Positions 1 through 8,572 of a DNA stretch of 17,263 bases are shown in pieces. Position 1 is the first letter of the stretch; each line of letters opens with the position of its first letter. The position numbers and the translations under genes are program-made. The stretch covers positions 1-17,263 of the forward strand of contig NW_020169375.1 of assembly GCF_000988165.1 (NCBI RefSeq), written 5' to 3'. The notes under the pieces are model-generated. The model was not told the origin of the DNA. It ran no database searches and was given only the letters and a program-made list of their open reading frames with translations. Origin of the DNA: Vairimorpha ceranae (Eukaryota; Microsporidia; Nosematidae).

Positions 1-1241
1 CTTATTATTTACTTTTAGACCGTTGCTTTCTAAATTAAATATACTTGATATTTTTGACACGTTAAATTAGAAATACATTTATATAGACTAAATAATAATA
101 TAAATACGTACATAAAAAAATTAACAAAATTGCGTGGTGAATATTTTTTTGTTTATATTCATTTGTTTTTTTGTTTACATAGAGTTTTTTTTATAATATT
201 TTTAACGTGAAAGGTTTTAGTTATTTAATTCTAATTTTTTACTATTATAGATTTTAAAATTATTTGTATGTTTTTTAAACATTATAATGGTAAAGTTTAG
301 CAATTTGTAGTTAAGAAATATTTTTTAAGATTTATATTTAATATTTGCAATTTTAAATGTACAAGTTGAAACTTTTTAAGGTGTATAATGATTTAAATAT
401 AGTATAATTAAACCTATATGTCAATTGCATTTTTAATTTAATAAGTGTTAAATTTTTTAAGTTTTTACTGCACTTAATTTCCACTAGCAGTTTAATTTTA
501 CCAAAATTTTTTGTAATTAATTTATAAGTTAAAAACGCAATTAATGTTAAGTTTAATTATATTTAAAATCTATTTTGGTTTTAAAGGATACAGGTTATTT
601 TATGATTAGCGAATATACTAAATTTTTTTAACTTACAGGTTATAAATCTTTTCTTGTCCTGTATAAATACATTTTTATATTAAATGGTTATAAAAACAAT
701 AAATTTTTAATATTCACAGTTTTAAAACTTAGTTTTGTTATAAAAAATTATAAAAGTAAAAGTTTGTTGTTAAAAAATAAAAACCAGCAAAAGAAGAAAA
801 ACCATTAGGTCACCAAAAACTTCACTGTAAAAACATTTAGTTTTGTTATAATTTTTTTTACTTACAAAGAATTTAATGTGCTTAAAGACTGTTACAGCTT
901 TAAATTACTAATTTAAAATAAATTTATTAGAAATATATAGTAGACAATTTTTAAATAATGACCTTGTGCTAAATTTATTTAATAACACTTGGCCCAATAT
1001 CTAAACCAACATTTTTAAACAGTGCATTAACAATATTATTTTTTATTTATCTTTTCTGTCTTAAATATAAACAATTTAAATATTTTTATGCCATTAAATT
1101 TATAATTTACTAGCACATTCAATAACAAAAGAGTATTTTATAAATTTTTATAAAAAGTATTTTTCTTTATTCTTTTAGTTTATTAAATTAAATATAAATA
1201 CGTTTTATTCCTAATCTATTTTTATTCTATCCCCTTATTTT
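1..1241. other. Gene-free A+T-rich stretch
   Basis: No credible reading frame or RNA gene was recognised in this stretch. The sequence is dominated by A and T runs. I saw only one C or G run of three or more outside the start signal of the next gene (GGCCC around 991), and no start codon follows it closely. No tRNA-like or rRNA-like segment was noticed. It may hold distal promoter sequence for the gene starting at 1242, or simply be spacer. Confidence 0.6.
1231..1234 (+). promoter_or_regulatory. CCCC start-associated motif, RPC82-like gene
   Basis: CCCC lies seven bases before the ATG at 1242, in a stretch that is otherwise almost all A and T. It supports that ATG as the start. Confidence 0.6.
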
Positions 1242-2312
1242 ATGAATCTTGAATTGTATAAAGATTATGGTACTGTTTGTCATGCAATATGTGTATCATT
1301 AAGTCATAAAAATAATAGCACTGTATCTCAAATACATAGCAGTATTTTTAATTCTGACATATCACTTATTTACCAAGGATTGGCATTATTAATACAAAGA
1401 AATATAGTTTCTTATTACAAACTTAACTCAAAGCTTTATTATACGTTTACACCCAACAGAAGATTGTATTATAATTTATACTTATCATATATTAGAAGTA
1501 TTTATGACATTACAAATTATAAACATTTTTTTACCGTTTTATTATCTGGATCATACAAATTAATTAATACTGAATTAGATATTTATAAAGATGATTATAT
1601 TATTACTATTCCAGTATTTAGATCCATAAAGAGATCTAAATCTAATATTTATACAGTTAATTACGAGAAGCTTGATAAAGCCTTAGTAGATCAGTACACT
1701 ATTCAATTAATAAAAAATAGATACACAAGATCTATGTCAGAAGTGTACAAAGCTGTGTGTAAATGTTCTGATATTACTGTGCAAAATGTCTTAAATAGCT
1801 TAGAAAGTAGTAATATATTAATTAAAGATAATATATCATATATTAATGATATTAGTAATATTGAAGAATACCTTAAATATTTACTTAACTTTGGTGTGAT
1901 TAATAAAGATGTAGAGACAGGTAAATATGTAAAGGGGAATACTAAAGAGTTATTAATGAAAACAGAAATATGTAAAATATTTAAACATGAAAAAGTAATA
2001 TTTAATTTACTATCTAATGTGGAACATATAAAAGATAGCGAAATTGCTAAGAATTGTCTGTTTAATGATTATAAAAGAAGATTATTTTCATTAATGAAGT
2101 ATAAGAGTGTTTATACTGAAGGGGGAGATACTTGGGTGTTTAATAAAAAATGGAATATTGGAATTTGCAGGGAAATTGATTGTGAAATCAACAAGCGGCT
2201 TATTAATATAAATAAATTGTATGAGGAAGGAAGTATTTATGATAATGAAGAATTTATAGTCAGTTGTTGTGAAGTGAATTATCTTAGCATGTTAAATTTT
2301 ATATTTAATTAA
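1242..2312 (+). CDS. RPC82/RPC3-like RNA polymerase III subunit
   Basis: This is probably the microsporidian version of RPC82 (POLR3C), part of the RNA polymerase III subcomplex that helps open promoters of tRNA and 5S genes in the nucleus. Residues 27-60 look like the family's first winged helix, ending in LALLIQRNIVSYYK, close to the usual LIQHNLV-type helix. Residues 137-160 (YTVNYEKLDKALVDQYTIQL) resemble the segment in which an N-x-x-[RK]F/L stretch precedes the second winged helix, and residues 163-197 form a further helix-turn-helix. At 356 residues it is well short of yeast or human RPC82 (over 500), consistent with genome reduction. The start is supported by CCCC just upstream. An unrelated winged-helix protein is the main alternative. 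Confidence 0.65.
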   Translation: MNLELYKDYGTVCHAICVSLSHKNNSTVSQIHSSIFNSDISLIYQGLALLIQRNIVSYYKLNSKLYYTFTPNRRLYYNLYLSYIRSIYDITNYKHFFTVLLSGSYKLINTELDIYKDDYIITIPVFRSIKRSKSNIYTVNYEKLDKALVDQYTIQLIKNRYTRSMSEVYKAVCKCSDITVQNVLNSLESSNILIKDNISYINDISNIEEYLKYLLNFGVINKDVETGKYVKGNTKELLMKTEICKIFKHEKVIFNLLSNVEHIKDSEIAKNCLFNDYKRRLFSLMKYKSVYTEGGDTWVFNKKWNIGICREIDCEINKRLININKLYEEGSIYDNEEFIVSCCEVNYLSMLNFIFN

Positions 2313-3766
2313 TATGTTTTTGAAATTAGTACTTTAATTAAATTTAATGTAATGTGTAAAATGTAATAAATATTATTTAATACGTTACTTTAGAAAAAGA
2401 AAATAATATTGTTTTTAATTTAAAAAAATATTATAATACAAATAATAAAAAAATCATGCACTAATAAAAACAATTTTAATTTACATGTTTTTTAACTGTA
2501 CAAATAATATTTGAAGTAACAGGTCTTGCTTGAAAGAATACAACACTACAGAAGAAATTTTTTAAATTAGATGCAAGACAATTTTTTATAAATAATATAA
2601 CATTTTAAATTAGTTATTTATTTTTAATTTTTAACATAAAATGATCCTCATCTTTGTTATTTTTAATATCATCACATTTAGCTTTTTACAATAAATTGAC
2701 GTAAAAAGAACTGGCATTGTATTTCAACAATTTAATATAACTAATGTTATTCAGTTGCTAGAATCAACATTTCTTATAGTGCAAAAGTAAAATTAAAAGA
2801 GATATTTTATATTCTAAAAGAAATAAAGTTAATATTCACTAAATATAGTCTAAGGATTGCTTTACATATTTATTTTAAGTTATTGATAAATAAGCTTATG
2901 TAGATGATTTGCTCTTAAGATCTTAGCTGATTTTTTCCTTTTAAGGTTCAGATCGTCAGACAAAAAAATCCTTTTAATTAATTTAATAACATTTACTAAA
3001 CATAGCAATTTATTTTTAATTTTTAAATGCTAAAATGATGGTGGTTTGTTACAACTCTGTCATACACCATTTATGAATTATTTTTATAAAAAAAAGTGAC
3101 ATTTTGTAAATGAATTTTCTTTACCTATTTTTATTTCTATAGTGTTATAATATCACATTTATAATTTCCACCTTTTTCTAAGTTTATCTACGTTTGAGAT
3201 ATTAGATTAATCCAAAATAGCTTATTTTAATATAGAAAATATTTACAAATATGAATAATACAATATTTATAATTTTGATTAAATTAAATCTCTTACAAGT
3301 TTTATCTATGACTTTTACAGTCTATGTATCAAAATTAAATGTTTCTGCAAATAACTTAAAAATGCACTTCTAAATAAAATATTTTTTTATTTTTTCGATT
3401 CTTAATCACTGATTGTTTTTTTATTACTTCTCTATCCTTTGAGTCTAACAACAATTATGTATTTATAATATACCATAAAAACTATATCCAAATATAATTA
3501 CTGTTGTTATTACCTTCTTTAAACATGCCTGTTGATTTCAAATTCCTTTATATAGACATTTATGCTTGATTGTTTCATATCACACAACTATATGAGCGTC
3601 AAACCTAGGCAGATCAAACTTCTTTATTATTTCATGATGTCACCATATATCCTACTTACAACAATTACATAAATATTTTTTAAATATCCATCTTCTCTTT
3701 ATTTTTACACTTAAATTTTAACTTTCTATTTCGTAGTTTATTTTTTTCACATTTTTTATCCCTTGC
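2313..3766. other. Gene-free A+T-rich stretch
   Basis: This is nearly 1.5 kb without a convincing gene. Apart from the CCC just before 3767 I saw no CCC or GGG run, and such runs mark almost every gene start here. Two similar A+T-rich segments (around 2616-2644 and 3010-3038) share a TTTATTTTTAATTTTTAA core, but their flanks do not align well. The part from about 3530 to 3665 is visibly richer in G and C than the rest, yet contains only very short reading frames and no tRNA-like fold that I could recognise. Confidence 0.6.
3760..3762 (+). promoter_or_regulatory. CCC start-associated motif, coiled-coil protein gene
   Basis: CCC four bases before the ATG at 3767 (ATCCCTTGCATG). It favours this ATG over the second ATG, which follows at 3771 in another frame. 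Confidence 0.6.
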
Positions 3767-5029
3767 ATGAATGATGAAATTCTTAGATTACAAAGTAAAA
3801 TATTAGAACTTGAAGAATTATTAGAAGATAAAGAAATAATGATTAATCTACTTTTAAAAGAGATTAAAAATATAAAAAGTAATAAAACAAAGTTACTTAA
3901 TGGACATATAGACAATGTTGTAGAAATAAACACTAAAAGAGTAAAAATAACTGAATCTTCTAGTTGCACTGCAGTGCCTGTAAAAGAAGATGATAATAAA
4001 TTAAAATCTGACAGTGTAGCTTGCACTACAAATGATAGTTTACCACATATCGCTCCTGAAATATGTTGGGTGTACAAATACAAACTTAAAGAAGATTTAG
4101 AAGTTTTACTAAATAAAAAAAAGGTGGTCAGACTTTTTAAGGATAATGTATATTTTGATGAATTTATGGATTTCTGTTCAGACACTTACGTCATAAACAG
4201 TTTTGAAGTTACAAAAGTGTCTCACGGAAAGAATGTAAAAAAATATCTACAGGAAAATAAGACACATATACTGAAATACCTTATTCTAAATATTAATAAG
4301 ATACATTTTACATCTGTATGTTCTACCTTACTAGCCTTAAGTACTGAATTTACAGATTTAGAGAAATGTGTTATTATTCATGATCTTATTCTTTATTTAC
4401 AAGATTTTTCTAAACTAGTATTTTATGCATTTTGTATATTTAATAAAGAATTAAAATCAGATTTAAATATTTTAAAGATGACACTACACATGATACTATC
4501 ATTTCAATATAAAATAGATTTAGAAATACATAAAAATAAGAAGATTATTATTACATCATTAAATAACTTAAAAAGTATATTTAACTTTCAGAAACAAGTT
4601 ATATTAGAAGATTATTTATTAAAAATTAAATCAGATATTGAAATAATTGTAAAAGGTAAAATAAATCCCGCGATCTATGAATATATTTATTCTGTGAGGG
4701 CACTGGGGCACTTTTTAGATTGGGATTATGTTTATAACATTTTTATTTCTGAGAATCTTATTCAGAATATTACAGGATGTAAAATTTTATACATGGGAAT
4801 ATTAGCATTAAATTCTATTAGAATTTTTGGGGAGACAGAAAGTGCAGATATTATTATTAATTTTATAAAAGACAAAATGGTGGAAGTAGATGAAATAGGT
4901 ATTGCTTCTTTTTTAGTTGTTAAGCAATTAAATGAAAAGGATTCTCTTGGTTTTTTAGAGGCAAATGAAGATAATTTAATGAAAAAAGGATATGATATTG
5001 AATACTTAAAAAAAGTGTTAATATATTGA
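3767..5029 (+). CDS. Unrecognised protein with N-terminal coiled coil
   Basis: I do not recognise this 420-residue protein. Residues 3-42 have the leucine and charge spacing of a coiled coil (LRLQSKILELEELLEDKEIM). Residues about 58-96 are polar and probably disordered (ESSS, KEDDNK). From about residue 98 to the end the sequence appears almost entirely helical, with repeated amphipathic segments rich in Leu, Ile, Phe and Lys, as in alpha-solenoid or HEAT-like scaffolds. There is no signal peptide, clear membrane segment, zinc motif or nucleotide-binding motif. A coiled coil plus disordered linker plus helical solenoid occurs in several scaffold proteins, for example ATRIP-type checkpoint proteins, but nothing specific supports that assignment. 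Length, codon use like its neighbours and the CCC start signal indicate a real gene. The stop is TGA. Confidence 0.85.
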   Translation: MNDEILRLQSKILELEELLEDKEIMINLLLKEIKNIKSNKTKLLNGHIDNVVEINTKRVKITESSSCTAVPVKEDDNKLKSDSVACTTNDSLPHIAPEICWVYKYKLKEDLEVLLNKKKVVRLFKDNVYFDEFMDFCSDTYVINSFEVTKVSHGKNVKKYLQENKTHILKYLILNINKIHFTSVCSTLLALSTEFTDLEKCVIIHDLILYLQDFSKLVFYAFCIFNKELKSDLNILKMTLHMILSFQYKIDLEIHKNKKIIITSLNNLKSIFNFQKQVILEDYLLKIKSDIEIIVKGKINPAIYEYIYSVRALGHFLDWDYVYNIFISENLIQNITGCKILYMGILALNSIRIFGETESADIIINFIKDKMVEVDEIGIASFLVVKQLNEKDSLGFLEANEDNLMKKGYDIEYLKKVLIY

Positions 5030-5101
5030 AGTTGTAAATTGATAATTGAAATTTTATGTTGAATAAATAAATTTTGAGTTTTTACGTTTTATTAATCTTT
5101 T

Positions 5102-5356
5102 AACGCTCTGTGCAATTTTCAACAACATATTTTTAAATTTACGAATTACTTGACGTAGAATGCTCTGTACAGTTTTTACAACAATATTTTTTTTAAATTA
5201 TCAAATTATTCGATTTGAACGCTTTGTGCAATTTTCAACAACATATTTTAAATTTACGAATTACTTGACGTAGAATGCTCTGTACAGTTTTAATTTCAAT
5301 GTTTTGTGATATAAATTTAGGCTTTAAAAAGCACAGATCGCCTTGTACAGTTTTAA
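5102..5356. repeat. Tandem repeat, 57-59 base unit with two-unit periodicity
   Basis: Successive units start at 5102, 5159, 5218 and 5274, with a partial fifth core at 5341. Each opens with AAYGCTYTGTRCARTTTT. Odd and even units are distinct types, so the higher-order period is about 115-116 bases: 5102-5182 and 5218-5297 match over about 76 bases with one substitution and a one-base indel in a T run. The even units carry the perfect palindrome CTGTACAG (5165-5172 and 5280-5287). The fourth unit decays after about 5297. The array ends about 35 bases before the TAF4 start codon, so it probably lies in the TAF4 promoter or 5' leader. Confidence 0.9.
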
Positions 5357-5383
5357 ATTCCTTTTTTATTTTATCAAAAATAT

Positions 5384-5386
5384 CCC
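5384..5386 (+). promoter_or_regulatory. CCC start-associated motif deciding the TAF4 start
   Basis: CCC lies five bases before the ATG at 5392 (TATCCCTTTTTATG). The reading frame stays open upstream to an ATG at 5275, but that ATG sits inside the tandem repeat and has no C-run before it, so 5392 is preferred. Confidence 0.7.
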
Positions 5387-5391
5387 TTTTT

Positions 5392-6273
5392 ATGAATAAA
5401 GAAGCATTTGAACTTCTCTCAGATTACAAAAAAAGAAGAATTGAAGATGCTTATTTTGCAGCAAGTAATAAACAAATCAGTCCTACAGATTTCTTTGGTA
5501 TCTGTAAAGAAATTTTAAATCCAGAAGAATATGCTAATTTGTTCCCACGAAATACTGAAATCAAAACTGAACATTTAGAAGACATTCTTCAATATTCGGG
5601 TGTGGATCTAAAAGAAGAAAACGAAAAAATCTTAGAATACAATATTTCATATGCCAATGATGACTATGAAGATGTAGAAGGACAAATACATTCTCTTTTA
5701 AATGTAAAATTATTTAAAGAATATGTACAAAAATTGGCTAAAAATAGGAAGCTTATGGTCAGTGAAGATGTTTACACTTTATTATTCTTTATTTTAAGAA
5801 GAAAACTAATAGATTTTATCGATAAAATGGATGAGATGAGTAAAGTAAGGGTAGAATGCTTATTACTTGATAAAAATGTACAAATAAAAAATGATCTAAC
5901 AAGGCAACTGTGGTGCCTAGAGCAGATAGAGAAAACAGAAATGGAGAAATTAAATCTAAAAAATACAGAAGATAAAAAAACTAAGAAAAAAAATATACAA
6001 GAAAGAGAAGACTTAGTAGTCAAAAAAAAGTTAAGTAATACAGTGGCTATGCAAGCACTTGGTATACAACAAAAAAGTTGGATGAGTGGAGAAGAGACCA
6101 TTGTTAATAAAAATATAACAAAATTTAAATCTATTTATTCACCATACGATGATAAACATATTGAAAAGAAAGTAAATGCAAGAATTCTTAATATGAAAGA
6201 TTTCTTGTGTGTATTGGAAAGAGATAAAAGATATAATAAGTCTATTTTTACTATACAGCATTATTTTAAGTAA
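5392..6273 (+). CDS. TAF4: TFIID subunit TAF4
   Basis: TAF4 pairs with TAF12 through a histone fold and is a structural core subunit of the general transcription factor TFIID in the nucleus. The 293-residue protein covers essentially the conserved C-terminal half of the family. Residues 69-77 (SGVDLKEEN) match the short conserved segment that follows the family's N-terminal acidic helix. Residues about 103-160 fit the histone-fold region. A charged helical segment follows (about 165-213). Residues 215-230 (SNTVAMQALGIQQKSW) correspond to the AN-x-TA-x-x-AIG-x-RKK-x-W hallmark. Residues 262-293 (ARILNMKDFLCVLERDKRYN onward) match the C-terminal signature. The long glutamine-rich N-terminal half found in animals is absent. 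An upstream extension of 39 residues reaches into the tandem repeat and is judged non-coding. AATAAA overlaps the stop codon. Confidence 0.92.
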   Translation: MNKEAFELLSDYKKRRIEDAYFAASNKQISPTDFFGICKEILNPEEYANLFPRNTEIKTEHLEDILQYSGVDLKEENEKILEYNISYANDDYEDVEGQIHSLLNVKLFKEYVQKLAKNRKLMVSEDVYTLLFFILRRKLIDFIDKMDEMSKVRVECLLLDKNVQIKNDLTRQLWCLEQIEKTEMEKLNLKNTEDKKTKKKNIQEREDLVVKKKLSNTVAMQALGIQQKSWMSGEETIVNKNITKFKSIYSPYDDKHIEKKVNARILNMKDFLCVLERDKRYNKSIFTIQHYFK

Positions 6274-6336
6274 TAAATGTTTATATTTCTTGTTTTATAT
6301 TTAAATATTGTACATTAAAATTGATTTATTTTTTTT
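6274..6336. other. TAF4 3' flank
   Basis: A short A+T-rich spacer between the TAF4 stop and the second tandem array. It begins with AATAAA overlapping the stop (6272-6277), a possible polyadenylation signal that would give a very short 3' untranslated region. Confidence 0.35.
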
Positions 6337-6530
6337 ACATCTTGAGAATAAAGAAAAACCAACTGTGTTTTTATTTAAATTATTTTGACCTAAAAATTTG
6401 TTTTTTAACATCTTGAGAAGAAATAAAAACCAACTGTGTTTTTGTTTAAATTATTTTGACCTAAAAATTTGTTTTTTTTACATCTTGAGAAGAAATAAAA
6501 ACTAATTGTTTTTTGTTTAAATTATTTTAG
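6337..6530. repeat. Tandem repeat, 71-72 base unit, about 2.7 copies
   Basis: Units begin with ACATCTTGAGAA at 6337, 6408 and 6480. The first two contain CAACTGTGTTTTT, then TTTAAATTATTTTGACC and TAAAAATTTG followed by a T run. The third is truncated, ending near 6530 with ATTATTTTAGG. Differences among units are few point changes and T-run length changes, so the array looks recent. Each unit contains AATAAA (6347-6352, 6422-6427, 6494-6499). The unit is unrelated in sequence to the array upstream of TAF4. The array occupies most of the TAF4 to 6551 intergenic region and ends about 20 bases before the next start codon. Confidence 0.92.
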
Positions 6531-6541
6531 GATTTTTTATA

Positions 6542-6544
6542 CCC
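6542..6544 (+). promoter_or_regulatory. CCC start-associated motif, 95-residue gene
   Basis: CCC six bases before the ATG at 6551 (ATACCCGTTTTTATG). It is a main reason for accepting the small gene that follows. Confidence 0.6.
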
Positions 6545-6550
6545 GTTTTT

Positions 6551-6838
6551 ATGCCAAAGTTATATCGTGGAATTATAGAAATTGCATCAAAAGAAGATAT
6601 CGAAACATCTGTACTAAATGAACTATCAATAGAAGAACTTAATATCTTTTTAAAATCACTGGAAGGTTATAATAAAGAATTAGAAAGTAGTCTTATAAAA
6701 ATAAATGATCAAGTTTTCTTAAAGAAAAATTCTATGAAATTTGTACTAAAAAGGTTGTGGGTATCTTTAGATGAAAAAGATAAAAAAAACCTGGCGATTT
6801 TTTTTAAAGACGTAGACGAATATATTATTGGTATATAA
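6551..6838 (+). CDS. Unrecognised small protein, 95 residues
   Basis: I do not recognise this protein. It appears helical throughout and charged, with a Glu-rich first half (KEDIETSVLNELSIEELN) and a Lys-rich second half (residues about 58-85) ending in KDVDEYIIGI. There is no signal peptide, membrane segment or cysteine motif, and the protein has no cysteine. The CCC start signal, a full-length frame and codon use like its neighbours argue for a real gene, perhaps a small subunit of a complex. Its promoter would have to lie within or next to the 71-72 base tandem repeat. It converges with the alpha-actinin gene, with 90 bases between the stops. Confidence 0.75.
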   Translation: MPKLYRGIIEIASKEDIETSVLNELSIEELNIFLKSLEGYNKELESSLIKINDQVFLKKNSMKFVLKRLWVSLDEKDKKNLAIFFKDVDEYIIGI

Positions 6839-6928
6839 AACTTGTAAACTAGTAATGTTTTTTAGCATTTTTAGAAAAATAAAACTTCTTTAAAATACAA
6901 ATAAAATCAATTAGAAATAAAAATAATT

Positions 6929-8572
6929 TTACTTTAAAAATTCATCTATAATTTTAGACAAATTAAGGTTTTTTTCTTTTTTATTGAAACAGTACAAATT
7001 CTTATGCTCATTTTCATCAAGTTCTACACCATCTTTAATATTGCAAAGTGCTTGTTTTACTAAAATAGGGTCATATGATCTAGCCAATATAACTTTAAAT
7101 GTATCAATAAAATCTTCTTTAGTTAATTTATTGTTATTAAAATCAATCTTATTCAGGAAATCATCATCTAAAAATATGCCAAGTTTATAAATAATACTTC
7201 TAAAATCTTTAAATGATATTTCAGTCCCAAATTTATTAAAAAGATCACAGGCTTTTTTTAGTGTATTTTCTTTAATAATATTTTCATTATGTAAATAATT
7301 TAAAAATTCAATGTATTGTAAAACTACTTCTTTTATATTTTTGTAATCTGAATCAACAAGCTTTTGTTCAAACTTCTCTTCATTTTTAATTATCTCATTT
7401 GATAAAATAAGCTTTTTTTCGAAATCATTGTCGCCACCAATTATATTTTTAATATAATCAAGTTTATTATTAAGCTTAGTTTCCGCATCAGAGACATCAC
7501 CAATTTGTAAACAGTTACATAAAAACAAATTCATATCTTCGTATAAAAAATTAACTTTATCAATAGAAATATCTGAGGGCGGAATGTATTTTTTAATATT
7601 GTAATAATCATGAAGTAAATTAATTTCTGAGAAAGTGCTGTATATATTAATATAATCAGCCGATAACGTACTATTAATTTCTTGCATTTCACTTTTTAAA
7701 ATATTTACATTTTTAAGTAAAAGTTCCAGATCTTTTTTCTTATCTTGATAAATTTTCTGTTTGTTCAAAAAACTTCTAACCTTAATTTCGTAGAAATTTC
7801 TACAATGAAGTGACCACTCAATTTTATTTAACAAGCTGTCAAGTAAATTTTTACTAATCTGATCTTTTTCAAATTGATAAAATTTTTTATAATATTCCGA
7901 CAAATAAGTTATCATAGATTTTTCATCTGGTTTAACTACATCAGCGACATCTTCTATATCCAATAATTTAGGAATTTGAAGACTTTTTTCTGCTATATCA
8001 AATGCCCGTTCTAAATTAAAATGACTATTTTCAGATTTTAAATTATTGTAATCAGAAATTAATTCCGGTCTAAACCTATGTATTAATGCATTAAATCCCA
8101 GACCATCTTGCCAACTTCTAGATAGATCTATAATATTAACATTCCTATAATCTTTTGTAGCTTCTTTGCACCATCTAAGAAGCTCTTCCTTAAATGATAA
8201 GTCTCCTGCTCCCAGATCAGATATTGATAGTTTAGAAATTAATGTCCATATAAGACCAAGAATAAGCTTTTTATTACAATCAACAATATCTTCTGGACCA
8301 ATATTAACTAAAAGCAATCCTTGCTTTTTTAATAATTTAAGAAGAATTTCTAAATTTTCTACTTTCTGTATTCTAGTAAAGGGCTTTTGATTAAAATTAA
8401 TATTGGTGTTCAACAAACACTTTAATAAATTACCCAAAGCTACACCATCATGAAGATCACTATAAATATCTTTTATAAGTTTATAATTTCCTTTGCTTAA
8501 TTTGTCGTTAAACCACTTTGTAAAGGTCTTCGCCTGTACAGCTTCCCAGTGAGTTTCCCTTATTTCGACCAT
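6929..8572 (-). CDS. Compact alpha-actinin
   Basis: This is an actin-crosslinking cytoskeletal protein. Residues 12-115 form the first calponin-homology domain (KTFTKWFN, LHDGVALGNLL, IGPEDIVDCNKKLILGLIWT) and residues 126-232 the second (LLRWCKEATKDYRNVNIIDL, SWQDGLGFNALIHRFRPELI, then AFDIAEKSLQIPKLLDIEDV). The order and spacing are those of alpha-actinin; fimbrin would have four such domains. Residues 233-430 are a helical rod of only about 200 residues, room for no more than about two spectrin-like repeats, against four in animals. Residues 431-547 correspond to the C-terminal EF-hand region: DFNNNKLTKEDF (477-488) keeps the hand-like spacing but lacks the Gly and the final acidic ligand, so calcium binding is unlikely. 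GCCCATAAATG precedes the coding start. It is divergent from eL39. Confidence 0.93.
   Translation of the reverse strand: MVEIRETHWEAVQAKTFTKWFNDKLSKGNYKLIKDIYSDLHDGVALGNLLKCLLNTNINFNQKPFTRIQKVENLEILLKLLKKQGLLLVNIGPEDIVDCNKKLILGLIWTLISKLSISDLGAGDLSFKEELLRWCKEATKDYRNVNIIDLSRSWQDGLGFNALIHRFRPELISDYNNLKSENSHFNLERAFDIAEKSLQIPKLLDIEDVADVVKPDEKSMITYLSEYYKKFYQFEKDQISKNLLDSLLNKIEWSLHCRNFYEIKVRSFLNKQKIYQDKKKDLELLLKNVNILKSEMQEINSTLSADYINIYSTFSEINLLHDYYNIKKYIPPSDISIDKVNFLYEDMNLFLCNCLQIGDVSDAETKLNNKLDYIKNIIGGDNDFEKKLILSNEIIKNEEKFEQKLVDSDYKNIKEVVLQYIEFLNYLHNENIIKENTLKKACDLFNKFGTEISFKDFRSIIYKLGIFLDDDFLNKIDFNNNKLTKEDFIDTFKVILARSYDPILVKQALCNIKDGVELDENEHKNLYCFNKKEKNLNLSKIIDEFLK

Noticed and set aside
2895..2965. 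Possible tRNA (GGTTCAGATC resembling a T-arm)
   Set aside because: No matching acceptor stem, D-arm or anticodon arm could be paired around it.
2616..3038. Possible dispersed repeat pair (2616-2644 and 3010-3038)
   Set aside because: The match is mostly A/T runs, and the flanks do not align convincingly.
3718..4185. 155-codon frame on the minus strand
   Set aside because: It lies opposite the coiled-coil gene; its Ser/Leu/Phe-rich composition is what the complement of a Lys/Glu/Asn-rich gene gives.
5275..5391. N-terminal extension of TAF4 by 39 residues from an upstream ATG
   Set aside because: It lies within the tandem repeat, is not conserved-looking and lacks a C-run. The ATG at 5392 has CCC five bases before it and begins the part with family-like composition.
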